Origin: UBA4246 sp045113695
Lineage (GTDB): Bacteria > Bacillota > Clostridia > Christensenellales > Aristaeellaceae
Assembly: GCA_045113695.1 (NCBI GenBank)
Contig: JBGUJG010000131.1
Span: 1 to 13,079, forward strand
Length of the DNA: 13,079 bases
Direction: 5' to 3'
In this document: in pieces, positions 7,537-13,079 of the stretch
Numbering within the stretch: position 1 is the stretch's first letter
How the letters are laid out: each line of letters begins with the position of its first letter
Notes under the pieces: model-generated
Told to the model about the DNA's origin: nothing
Database searches by the model: none
What the model saw: only the letters and a program-made list of their open reading frames with translations
Position numbers and translations under genes: made by a program

Positions 7537-7565
7537 TTGTTTTCCCGGTCCATCTGTGGTACGAT
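7537..7565 (+). promoter_or_regulatory. Promoter of the TPM-domain gene
   Basis: TTGTTT (7537-7542), a 17-base spacer and TACGAT (7560-7565) lie about 37 bases before the start at 7603. It is weaker than the divergent promoter at 7481-7508. The two -35 boxes are identical and about 28 bases apart, so the promoters sit back to back. Confidence 0.5.
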
Positions 7566-7602
7566 CAGCAGGATCAATGATTGATGACGGAGGGACAACG
7601 AC

Positions 7603-8601
7603 ATGCCGCATTCATCAGGCGGAGGATCTCACGGCGGCGGCTCCTTTTCGGGCAGCCATTCTTTTTCCGGCGGCTCCGGCAGCCGGTCCGCGCCGACCTA
7701 TCCCAGAATCTCAAACACCTATCATTCCGGCTATCACCGCTATGTGGTATACAACGCCCTGAGGCCCACCTACTTTTACGCCAGAAGCCCCATCACCGAA
7801 AAGGACGCGCGGCCGCATCTTGCCGGCCCGGCGGCGATGGTGCTGTTCGCCCTGATTCTCCTGGCGGTCTTCCTGGCGGGCAGCTATCACCGCCCTCAGA
7901 AGCTTCCTCAGAATTACGATACATCCGTCCGCGTGGCGGACCGGGCGAACGTGCTGTCCGGCGGGGACAAAGCCCTGCTGAACGGCGTTTTCACCCGTTT
8001 CCGGGAGGAAACCGGCATCACGCCCGCCTTCCTCGCCGTATCGCCGGATGAATGGAAGGGCCGTTATACGAGCTTCTCCAATTTCGCCTATGACGCATAT
8101 GTCAACCTGTTCCATGACGAAAGCCACTGGCTGCTCTGCTATGCCGGCGACCCTTCGGCGGACTTTGACGACTGGGTCTGGGAAGGGATGCAGGGCGACA
8201 ATACGGACGGCATCCTGTCCGAAAAACTCGCCGACCGCTTTACCAAAAACGTGCAGAAATACCTGACCGCCCGGAGCCGCTACACCGTCGGCCAGGCCGT
8301 CAGCCAGGGGATGGAGGACATCCTGCCGGACGTCATGAAGCCCGGGTTCCGGTTCGATTCGGACGAACTGCAGGGTACGATCCTGATGGTCCTTCTCGTT
8401 ATGGGCGTCGGCCTGTTCAACCTGGTGTCTGCCATCCGGGCGGCCCGTCAGGCCAAAGACAAGATCGGGGCGGTTCAATGCCCGACCGACAAGGGAAAGG
8501 TCCAGGAGGACACCTGCGAGTACTGCGGCGGCGTCTACGTGCACGGCGTCCACCTGCAGTGCCCCCACTGCGGAGCGGCCGTCAAAGCCGCGGAAACATA
8601 A
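7603..8601 (+). CDS. TPM-domain membrane protein with C-terminal zinc ribbon
   Basis: Seen: 332 residues. Residues 1-30 are a low-complexity Ser/Gly/His segment, followed by a Tyr/His-rich stretch to about 60. A first membrane segment covers about 75-93, a globular part 105-250, a second membrane segment about 258-280 and a zinc ribbon with Cys305, Cys308, Cys320 and Cys323 at the end. The globular part opens with VRVADRANVLSGGDKALLNG and an EETGITPAFLAV strand. Known: V-x-D-x-A-x-x-L-(S)-x-x-x-x-x-L then E-x-TG-x-x-x-x-V is the opening of TPM (TLP18.3/Psb32/MOLO-1) domains, some of which are weak phosphatases or membrane-protein chaperones. Inferred: the TPM domain faces outside, with both ends in the cytosol. 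GGAGGG at 7589-7594 lies 8 bases before the start. The gene is monocistronic or leads into the Nudix gene across a repeat. A specific role is unknown. Confidence 0.7.
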   Translation: MPHSSGGGSHGGGSFSGSHSFSGGSGSRSAPTYPRISNTYHSGYHRYVVYNALRPTYFYARSPITEKDARPHLAGPAAMVLFALILLAVFLAGSYHRPQKLPQNYDTSVRVADRANVLSGGDKALLNGVFTRFREETGITPAFLAVSPDEWKGRYTSFSNFAYDAYVNLFHDESHWLLCYAGDPSADFDDWVWEGMQGDNTDGILSEKLADRFTKNVQKYLTARSRYTVGQAVSQGMEDILPDVMKPGFRFDSDELQGTILMVLLVMGVGLFNLVSAIRAARQAKDKIGAVQCPTDKGKVQEDTCEYCGGVYVHGVHLQCPHCGAAVKAAET

Positions 8602-8604
8602 ATC

Positions 8605-8751
8605 AGAGTGGAGAGTTTTTGCTCGCTATGCTCGCAGAGTGGAGAGTGGAAAGTTTTCGTTCGCTTCGCTCACAGAGTGGAAATAGATATGGTTTCCGAA
8701 CGATTGAAGACAAAATCATATCTTCACTCTTCACTCTTCACTCTCCACTCT
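8605..8751. repeat. Repeat-rich inverted-repeat element (MITE-like) between TPM and Nudix genes
   Basis: The ends are a perfect 12-base inverted repeat: AGAGTGGAGAGT (8605-8616) and ACTCTCCACTCT (8740-8751). The left side holds three copies of the AGAGTGGA-type word (8605, 8636, 8673), separated by two related spacers rich in GCTCGC/TTCGCTTCGC. The right side holds three TCACTCT-type words in tandem. The second left copy, 8636-8654, also pairs with 8733-8751 at 17 of 19 positions. The element begins 4 bases after the TPM stop and ends 5 bases before the ribosome site of the Nudix gene. It has no coding capacity. It resembles dispersed intergenic hairpin repeats, but copy number cannot be judged from one window. 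Confidence 0.7.
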
Positions 8752-8767
8752 CTATAGGAGTCACTTC

Positions 8768-9238
8768 ATGCGTTTAACGACCTTGTGTTACATTGAGCGG
8801 GACGGACAGGTCCTGATGCTGCACCGCGTCAAAAAGCAGCAGGACGAGAATGCCGGCAAGTGGATCGGCATCGGGGGGCATCTGGAAGCGGACGAATCCC
8901 CGGAAGAATGCGTCCTGCGGGAGATCCGGGAGGAAACCGGCCTGGCCGTCACCGGTCTGCGCCTGCGCGGCATCCTCACCTTCATCCTCCCGGCCTGGGG
9001 GAACGAATTGACCTTTCTGTACACCGCCCGGACAGAATCGGAAGCCCTGCCGGAATGTGCCGAAGGCGTCCTTGAGTGGGTGCCTTTGGAAAAAGTGGAC
9101 GCCCTCCCTCTGTGGGAAGGCGACCGGGTCTTCCTGCCGCTGCTCCGCACCCGGCAGGACTGCTTTTCGCTCAAGCTGATCTATGACGGGGAAGACCGCT
9201 TCCTGGGCAGCGTCCCGGACGGAAAGCCCGTCATCTGA
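8768..9238 (+). CDS. MutT-like Nudix hydrolase (probable 8-oxo-dGTP diphosphatase)
   Basis: It is likely to hydrolyse a modified nucleoside triphosphate to the monophosphate and pyrophosphate, keeping the nucleotide pool clean. Seen: 156 residues, soluble. A complete Nudix box starts at Gly37: GX5E to Glu43, then Arg51-Glu52, Glu55-Glu56 and Gly58. It is preceded by LMLHRVKKQQDENAGKWIG, the usual substrate-side strand of 8-oxo-dGTP diphosphatases, and followed by FLYTARTES and a WVPLEKV motif. AGGAG at 8756-8760 lies 7 bases upstream of the start. The ribosome site is immediately next to the repeat element, so its expression may depend on that sequence. A textbook terminator follows. This subfamily is often annotated as 8-oxo-dGTP diphosphatase, but substrate cannot be read from the Nudix box alone. 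Confidence 0.88.
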   Translation: MRLTTLCYIERDGQVLMLHRVKKQQDENAGKWIGIGGHLEADESPEECVLREIREETGLAVTGLRLRGILTFILPAWGNELTFLYTARTESEALPECAEGVLEWVPLEKVDALPLWEGDRVFLPLLRTRQDCFSLKLIYDGEDRFLGSVPDGKPVI

Positions 9239-9240
9239 CC

Positions 9241-9291
9241 CAAGGCCCCAAAGCCGGACCGCACCGGCTTCGGGGCCTTGTTTTATTTATT
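9241..9291 (+). terminator. Rho-independent terminator of the Nudix gene
   Basis: CAAGGCCCCAAAGCCGG (9241-9257) pairs with CCGGCTTCGGGGCCTTG (9264-9280) over 17 positions with one mismatch and a 6-base loop. TTTTATTTATT (9281-9291) follows directly. It begins 3 bases after the stop codon. Read from the minus strand, the same stem lacks a T-tract, so it is a weaker terminator for the convergent gene. Confidence 0.93.
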
Positions 9292-9317
9292 CTGTCCTTC
9301 CCCTGCGGGGAGATTTG

Positions 9318-11930
9318 TCAGCGGTTCATCTGACCGCGCGCACGGTATTCCACCGTGATCCTGCGCCGGTCTTTTTTGGTGAAGGTCAGCGTGCGCCAGG
9401 TACCGTCCTGATTCCGGACGCCGACGGCCGCCGTGGCTCCTTCCGGCGCCCGGGGGTTCAGCGTCACCGTCCCGCCGTCCAGGGAGAGGAAGCCGCGGGC
9501 GTTCCCCCGGTCCAGCGCGGGTTCGCCGCCCATCGACAGGGTGAACGACACCGCCCAGGCGGGGATCGTCAGGCTTGCCCCGTCTTCGGTCGCTTTGCCC
9601 TCCTCCCTGCTCTGCCGCGTTACCACGGCCAGCTTCAGGGAAAGGCCCTCCAGCATCTCCCGGGTCAGGCCGGAAGCGTCGCCGCCCCTCTGCCCGGCCG
9701 GCTGAGGACGGAGGATGAGGCCCGTGACCCATCCGTTTTCGACCGTCACCGAGCAGCCGGCGTACAAGGCTTTCATCAGGGCAGCAAACGTTTCTTTGTC
9801 CGGAAGCGTCTGCGGGGAGGAAGCCCCGAAGGCCCAGGCGGAAGCGGCTCCGCCGCTGTTTTTGTACAGCCGGCCTTCTCCGGTCAGCTGATCCATCGAG
9901 GGCACCAGGCGGTAGGTCCCGTCGGTCAGCCCGGCCGGTGCGGCAATCCCGCCGCCTGCCTGATCCGCTTCCTCCGCCTGAGGAGCGGCCTCAGCTTTCG
10001 CCTGCGGTTTCGCCAGATAAAATGTCTTCAGCGGCGCATACCCCATCGGGGCGACCAGCTCGTCCCAGTTGTCCGGCAGGCGGATCCCGATGGTCACGGT
10101 TCCCCCGCCCGGGAGCACCATGAATTTGTTCCGCGCCGGATCGCCGGCCAGAAGGAAGGCGGTCTGCCCCTTCTGCATCGCGGCGATGGTTTCGATCTGC
10201 TTATGTTCTGTCAGGCCCCGGAGCCACGCCGGCGTATCTGTCAGCCCCGCCTGTTCCTGCGGGTCCAGCAGGAGCTTCTGATAATACTCCTCAAAGGTGT
10301 ACTGACCTTCCTGCGCGCTGCCTGTGTTGGCCCAGTAGTTCGCATACGCCCGCATGAACAGGGGCCTCCGGGCCGTTTCAATGAGGTCGCCCTCGAGTTC
10401 TTCCTTGTCTTCGTACAAAGCCGCCAGGCCGCGGGCGACGGGTTCCGTCAGAAGCACCGTGCGGTTCACCTGGGGGTTCGTGTTGCCAAGCCCGTTCTGC
10501 TGCTTTTCGGTAATGTCGAAGGCCAGCAGGGTCATGATCTTTTCCGGATCGTCCGTGGCCGGGGTCACATTGTTGCCCCAGGCCAGGGCGGAAGCGGCGG
10601 TCACCGTGTTTTCATTCAGCGGGAAGCCCTGTGAAACGTGGTAAGGCGTCCAGCCCACCCGCAGGCAGGCTTCCTCGTCTTCCGAAAAAGTGAACGGGGT
10701 CAGATAGCCGAAGGTGCCCATGCGGTTTTCTTTCACATAGTATCCGCCGAGGTTCAGCATCATCAGGTCGATGAAACGGCCCAGGGCCTTGTTCATCCGT
10801 TCGCTGATCATGCCCTGGCTACTGTCAATCCCCAGCTGCCGGGCCAGCGGGCCGTTGAGCCAGGCATAGGGCGACCAGCCGTGCGTGCTGGCCAGCGGCC
10901 TGCGCCATTCGCCGTCGCTCAGGGCCTGGGTCAGGGCGATGCAGACGGGGGTCAGCTCTTTGGGCACGCCGGCCATGACGGCGTTGACCGCGGCGGTATA
11001 GACCGTGCATTCCCGGTATGCCAGGGGATAAACGCCCAGCACTTCATCGGCGGCGTACGGGGTAAACTGCAGGTACTCCCGGACCAGGGCGTCCGTCGGC
11101 GGGACGACCGGCAGCCCGTCCGTCCACCCGTTGACCTGGCAGAATTCCTGTACCTCGCCGAACGTGCCGGTATAAATGACTTCATCAAAGGGACGCTTGC
11201 CTGCTGAAGCGTACCGGTCGGCTTCTTCCTGCCGGATGGGCTCCGTCAGGGCGGAAACGATCTGCGGCCAGACCGTTTCCCGGGTATTCCGCCGCAGCTC
11301 TTCTTCGGAATGGGAAGCGAACGCCCCCGGATATTCTGCCGTCCGGATCACCGGCACCCCGCGGCTGACACCGGTCGAGCGGATCTGGGCGATAAAGGTG
11401 GGCGCGCCGACCGCGGCGGCGGGAATCCCGATGTATTCAGCCGCGATGGCCGAGCCCGTCTCTTTGGTCGTGCACAGGCCGCAGCCGCAGTTCCCGGTGA
11501 TGACCGCGTCAATGTCCAGCTCTTTGAGCCGCTTCTGGAAAGAGACCGTCTGGGCGCTCTGCCCGAATACGGAATAAGGCCCCGCGTTTCCGACTTCCTG
11601 GAACATATAAACCCGGGCGGTCGGGTATGCTTCCAAAATGCACTTCCTGAGTTCCTCATGGGTGACGGAAGCCATGAAGCTCCCGCCCACCAGGGCGATT
11701 TTCTTGCCTGCCAGCGTATCCAGCCTGGGGGCCTGGGCAATCATATCCACCGCGTGATACCCGACCGGCGAAACGATCGCGTAAACCGGCTGGTTGTTTT
11801 CATCCACCAGGGGGACCGGGCACACCCCGTCATCGCATCCGTCCGGAGCCGCAGCGGCCGCGCCGAAGCCCGCGTTCAGCAGAAATGCAGCGGCCAGCAG
11901 GACAGCCAGCCATTTTCTTCCCTTCCTCAT
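9318..11930 (-). CDS. Exported UGSC-like family protein (Cys form of a selenoprotein family) with extra C-terminal domain
   Basis: Seen: 870 residues. A basic start plus hydrophobic core (1-28) is a Sec signal peptide, likely cut near AAAAA-P. Next come a Cys pair (Cys32, Cys37) and a Rossmann-like domain (about 48-235) with KKIALVGGSF (76-85) and the cluster GNCGCGLCTTKETG (Cys148, 150, 153). A second domain (about 247-620) has WTDGLPVVPPT (269-279), NAVMAGVPKELTPV, WLNGPLARQLGI, GRFIDLMMLNLGG and FTFSEDEEAC. Residues 640-665 are an Ala/Glu linker and 666-870 a probably beta-rich domain I do not recognise. Known: UGSC-family (seleno)proteins carry a UGSC or CGSC motif in such a domain and, as I recall, are linked or fused to a DGLPVVPPT domain. 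Here the equivalent may be CGLC. All Cys codons are TGC. GGAGG lies 7 bases before the start. Function is unknown, perhaps redox. No neighbour suggests a pathway. Confidence 0.72.
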   Translation of the reverse strand: MRKGRKWLAVLLAAAFLLNAGFGAAAAAPDGCDDGVCPVPLVDENNQPVYAIVSPVGYHAVDMIAQAPRLDTLAGKKIALVGGSFMASVTHEELRKCILEAYPTARVYMFQEVGNAGPYSVFGQSAQTVSFQKRLKELDIDAVITGNCGCGLCTTKETGSAIAAEYIGIPAAAVGAPTFIAQIRSTGVSRGVPVIRTAEYPGAFASHSEEELRRNTRETVWPQIVSALTEPIRQEEADRYASAGKRPFDEVIYTGTFGEVQEFCQVNGWTDGLPVVPPTDALVREYLQFTPYAADEVLGVYPLAYRECTVYTAAVNAVMAGVPKELTPVCIALTQALSDGEWRRPLASTHGWSPYAWLNGPLARQLGIDSSQGMISERMNKALGRFIDLMMLNLGGYYVKENRMGTFGYLTPFTFSEDEEACLRVGWTPYHVSQGFPLNENTVTAASALAWGNNVTPATDDPEKIMTLLAFDITEKQQNGLGNTNPQVNRTVLLTEPVARGLAALYEDKEELEGDLIETARRPLFMRAYANYWANTGSAQEGQYTFEEYYQKLLLDPQEQAGLTDTPAWLRGLTEHKQIETIAAMQKGQTAFLLAGDPARNKFMVLPGGGTVTIGIRLPDNWDELVAPMGYAPLKTFYLAKPQAKAEAAPQAEEADQAGGGIAAPAGLTDGTYRLVPSMDQLTGEGRLYKNSGGAASAWAFGASSPQTLPDKETFAALMKALYAGCSVTVENGWVTGLILRPQPAGQRGGDASGLTREMLEGLSLKLAVVTRQSREEGKATEDGASLTIPAWAVSFTLSMGGEPALDRGNARGFLSLDGGTVTLNPRAPEGATAAVGVRNQDGTWRTLTFTKKDRRRITVEYRARGQMNR

Positions 11931-11947
11931 CCCTTTTCCTCCGTATC

Positions 11948-11974
11948 ATCGTTGGTTCCATCATATACAACGAT
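11948..11974 (-). promoter_or_regulatory. Inverted repeat over the putative start region of the UGSC-like gene
   Basis: ATCGTTG (11948-11954) and CAACGAT (11968-11974) form a perfect 7-base inverted repeat with a 13-base gap. On the minus strand a -10-like TATGAT (11965-11960) lies inside the gap, about 30 bases before the ATG at 11930. I see no good -35 box. A regulated promoter with an operator is therefore plausible, but this is inferred from layout only. Confidence 0.4.
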
Positions 11975-12059
11975 CATCAGTCTCCGTTTCTTTCCTGATC
12001 AGACGGGACGCATGAGAAAAATACCTAAAAACCGGCTGATCTCTTCACCCATTCTGCAG

Positions 12060-12089
12060 TTGACATATGGGAACGGGTTGCAGTAATAT
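12060..12089 (+). promoter_or_regulatory. Sigma-A promoter of the DIP1984 gene
   Basis: A perfect TTGACA (12060-12065), an 18-base spacer and TAATAT (12084-12089). Transcription should start near 12096, giving a leader of about 50 bases that contains the AAGGAGG site at 12132-12138. Confidence 0.75.
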
Positions 12090-12146
12090 GTTGGCAGGTA
12101 AATGAAGATGCGGCCTGAGCCGCGGTTTCGGAAGGAGGCCGGTGCC

Positions 12147-12605
12147 ATGAAGCTGGCGGAAGCGCTGATCAACCGGACGGACCTGCAGCGGAAGCTCACC
12201 GATCTGGAGATCCGCCTGAACAATAACGCCCGGGTGCAGGAAGGGGAAGCCCCGGCGGAAGACCCGATGCTCCTTTTGAGCGAACTGATGGAAGTCACCC
12301 AGCAGCTGGAAGACCTGGTGACCCGCATCAACCTGACCAACAGCCAGACCATCGACGGGGACGACACGCTGACGGGCCTCCTGGCCCAGCGGGAAATCCG
12401 CGGGAAGGAACTCAGCATCCTGAACGGTTTCCTGAACAGCGCCAGCGAGCTTGCGCACCGCGCCAGCCGCAGCGAGATCCGCATCACCAGCACGGTGGAC
12501 GTCTCCGAGCTGCGCAAGCAGACCAACGCCCTTTCCGCGGAACTGCGGGCGCTGGACATCCGCATCCAGGCGCTGAACTGGACGACGGAGCTGCTGGATA
12601 AATAA
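12147..12605 (+). CDS. DIP1984 family protein
   Basis: Seen: 152 residues, soluble, mostly alpha-helical with heptad-like stretches. It opens with MKLAEALINRTDLQRKL, followed by RLNNNARVQEGEAPAEDP (residues 27-44), VTRINLTNSQT, a LLAQREIRGKELSILN helix, then RSEIRITSTVDVSELRKQ and the terminal RIQALNWTTELLDK. Known: these blocks (MKLAEAL, NNA-VQEGE-P-EDP, RIN-TNS, STVDV-LRK and IQALNWTTELL) are the signature of the DIP1984 family, once loosely compared to septicolysin and of unproven function. I chose ATG 12147 because AAGGAGG lies 8 bases upstream and the protein then begins exactly as the family does. An in-frame ATG at 12102 would add 15 unconserved residues. It has its own promoter and is divergent from the UGSC-like gene, with 216 bases between the two starts. 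Confidence 0.9.
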   Translation: MKLAEALINRTDLQRKLTDLEIRLNNNARVQEGEAPAEDPMLLLSELMEVTQQLEDLVTRINLTNSQTIDGDDTLTGLLAQREIRGKELSILNGFLNSASELAHRASRSEIRITSTVDVSELRKQTNALSAELRALDIRIQALNWTTELLDK

Positions 12606-12609
12606 ACCG

Positions 12610-12656
12610 GCAGCCGATATGGCTGCTTCCGGGGCAGACCGCTGCGCATGCGGCTG
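12610..12656 (+). other. Two adjacent hairpins after the DIP1984 stop
   Basis: GCAGCC (12610-12615) pairs with GGCTGC (12621-12626) across GATAT. Then CAG-A-CCGC (12635-12642) pairs with GCGG-CTG (12650-12656) across a 7-base loop. No T-tract follows directly; a six-T run appears only at 12683-12688. They may stabilise or end the DIP1984 transcript. Weak evidence for a true terminator. Confidence 0.35.
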
Positions 12657-12886
12657 TCTCCGGCCAATCGCTGATGAAACGGTTTTTTGCGCGGGGCGGG
12701 TATCTGATCTCTGAAGCGGAGAGAGAATGCGCCTTCATCCGGCTTGTCCGGGCTTATGGGCTGCATCGGGGCGTAGCAGGGGTTATCCCAGCTTATTTCT
12801 CAAGCCCCATCACATTCACAGCCGTACATTTCCGATCATTCTTTTTACCGGATACCGACCGTATGCAAAGGGTGGGACAGGGGCAT

Positions 12887-12921
12887 GGGGGTTTTGCAGT
12901 ATCAAAACAGCAATATCCCCC
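12887..12921. repeat. Nested inverted repeat
   Basis: A perfect GTTTTG (12891-12896) and CAAAAC (12903-12908) stem with a 6-base loop is enclosed by a G run (from 12887) and CCCCC (12917-12921). One of two AGTATCAAA direct repeats overlaps the loop. It could fold as a hairpin or serve as a protein-binding site. No function can be assigned. Confidence 0.45.
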
Positions 12922-12998
12922 TGTAGTATCAAAGAAAATGATTGTCTGAACCAATTGTGCAACAGTGATTATCTGGAAATCAACAATCCTGGGGTGGT

Positions 12999-13022
12999 AT
13001 GGAGGGGCCACAGCCCCTCCAT
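12999..13022. repeat. Perfect 10-bp hairpin near the right edge
   Basis: ATGGAGGGGC (12999-13008) and GCCCCTCCAT (13013-13022) are exact reverse complements around CACA. There is no T-tract on either side, which argues against a simple terminator. The following bases, to 13079, end in TTTTTGCGAAGCGGAGC, a word type that also recalls the GCTTCGC spacers at 8655-8672. Confidence 0.6.
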
Positions 13023-13079
13023 GTCATATCCGCAGCAGCGACATGCGCGGTGCGAGGATGAATTTTTGCGAAGCGGAGC

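Larger units (their letters stand above)
12657..13079. other. Unassigned intergenic stretch, no supported gene
   Basis: This stretch is visibly less GC-rich than the rest, especially after about 12800. Open frames exist on both strands (12674-12949 plus, 12793-13011 minus). Neither has a ribosome site at a sensible distance or a recognisable motif, and their composition lacks the GC-rich third positions of the real genes. What it does hold are two clear inverted repeats, described separately, and a 9-base direct repeat AGTATCAAA at 12898-12906 and 12925-12933. It may be a remnant or a dispersed non-coding element continuing past the right edge. Confidence 0.5.

Noticed and set aside
8605..8751. 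CRISPR array made of the AGAGTGGA repeats
   Set aside because: Repeats are only 8-12 bases, spacers resemble each other, the order is inverted rather than direct, and no cas gene is near.
9183..10634. A 483-codon plus-strand open frame running from the Nudix gene into the UGSC-like gene
   Set aside because: It crosses a strong terminator and is antisense to a protein with a signal peptide and ordered conserved motifs.
11472..11489. Possible selenocysteine codon in the UGSC-like motif
   Set aside because: The three Cys codons in the cluster are all TGC, so no TGA recoding is needed.
11999..12766. A 255-codon minus-strand open frame over the DIP1984 gene
   Set aside because: The plus strand has a perfect promoter, ribosome site and full DIP1984 signature; the minus frame is Ser/Arg-rich shadow sequence.
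12674..12949. A 91-codon plus-strand frame after the DIP1984 gene
   Set aside because: No Shine-Dalgarno, no codon bias like the neighbours, and it runs through inverted and direct repeats.
12793..13011. A 72-codon minus-strand Cys-rich frame
   Set aside because: It overlaps the nested inverted repeat and part of the 10-bp hairpin and has no start signal; its Cys are unlike a metal-site pattern.

Overview
This window looks like chromosomal DNA of a high-GC member of the Bacillota, probably a gut or rumen Clostridia. The evidence is near-consensus sigma-A promoters, strong AGGAGG-type ribosome binding sites before most genes, and families typical of that group (DUF5058, DUF6171, YunG-like, DIP1984, TPM with a zinc ribbon, a Clostridia-style bifunctional PBP). 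By eye GC is near 60%, and third codon positions are very GC-rich. That explains the many long open frames antisense to real genes. I see no rRNA, tRNA, transposase, phage gene or CRISPR array.

Layout. (1) 1-406, minus: 5' part of a DUF5058 membrane protein running off the left edge, with a near-consensus promoter. (2) 602-4245, plus: a secreted papain-like (C39-like) cysteine peptidase candidate whose stop overlaps the start of a class A penicillin-binding protein (ATGA), then a GC-rich hairpin. (3) 7434-4346, minus: a four-gene operon with short gaps, read from one promoter at about 7481-7508: YunG-like protein, NudC-type NAD(H)/deNADding Nudix hydrolase, intracellular GH51 alpha-L-arabinofuranosidase and a Cys-rich DUF6171 protein. 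(4) 7603-9238, plus: a TPM-domain membrane protein with a C-terminal zinc ribbon, a repeat-rich inverted-repeat element, then a MutT-like Nudix hydrolase closed by a textbook terminator. (5) 11930-9318, minus: an 870-residue exported protein that resembles the UGSC (seleno)protein family, with Cys in place of selenocysteine. (6) 12147-12605, plus: a DIP1984 family protein with a strong promoter. (7) 12606-13079: about 470 bases of AT-richer, hairpin-rich sequence with no gene I can support.

How the genes fit together. The peptidase/PBP pair is probably a cell-wall unit on the outer face of the membrane. The minus-strand operon mixes arabinose release in the cytosol with nucleotide housekeeping, and the link may be only co-transcription. 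The most unusual gene is the exported UGSC-like protein. It carries a CGCGLC cluster, a second conserved WTDGLPVVPPT-type domain, and an extra Ala/Glu linker plus C-terminal domain I do not recognise. I see no complete new multi-gene system here; this single protein is the best candidate for new biology.
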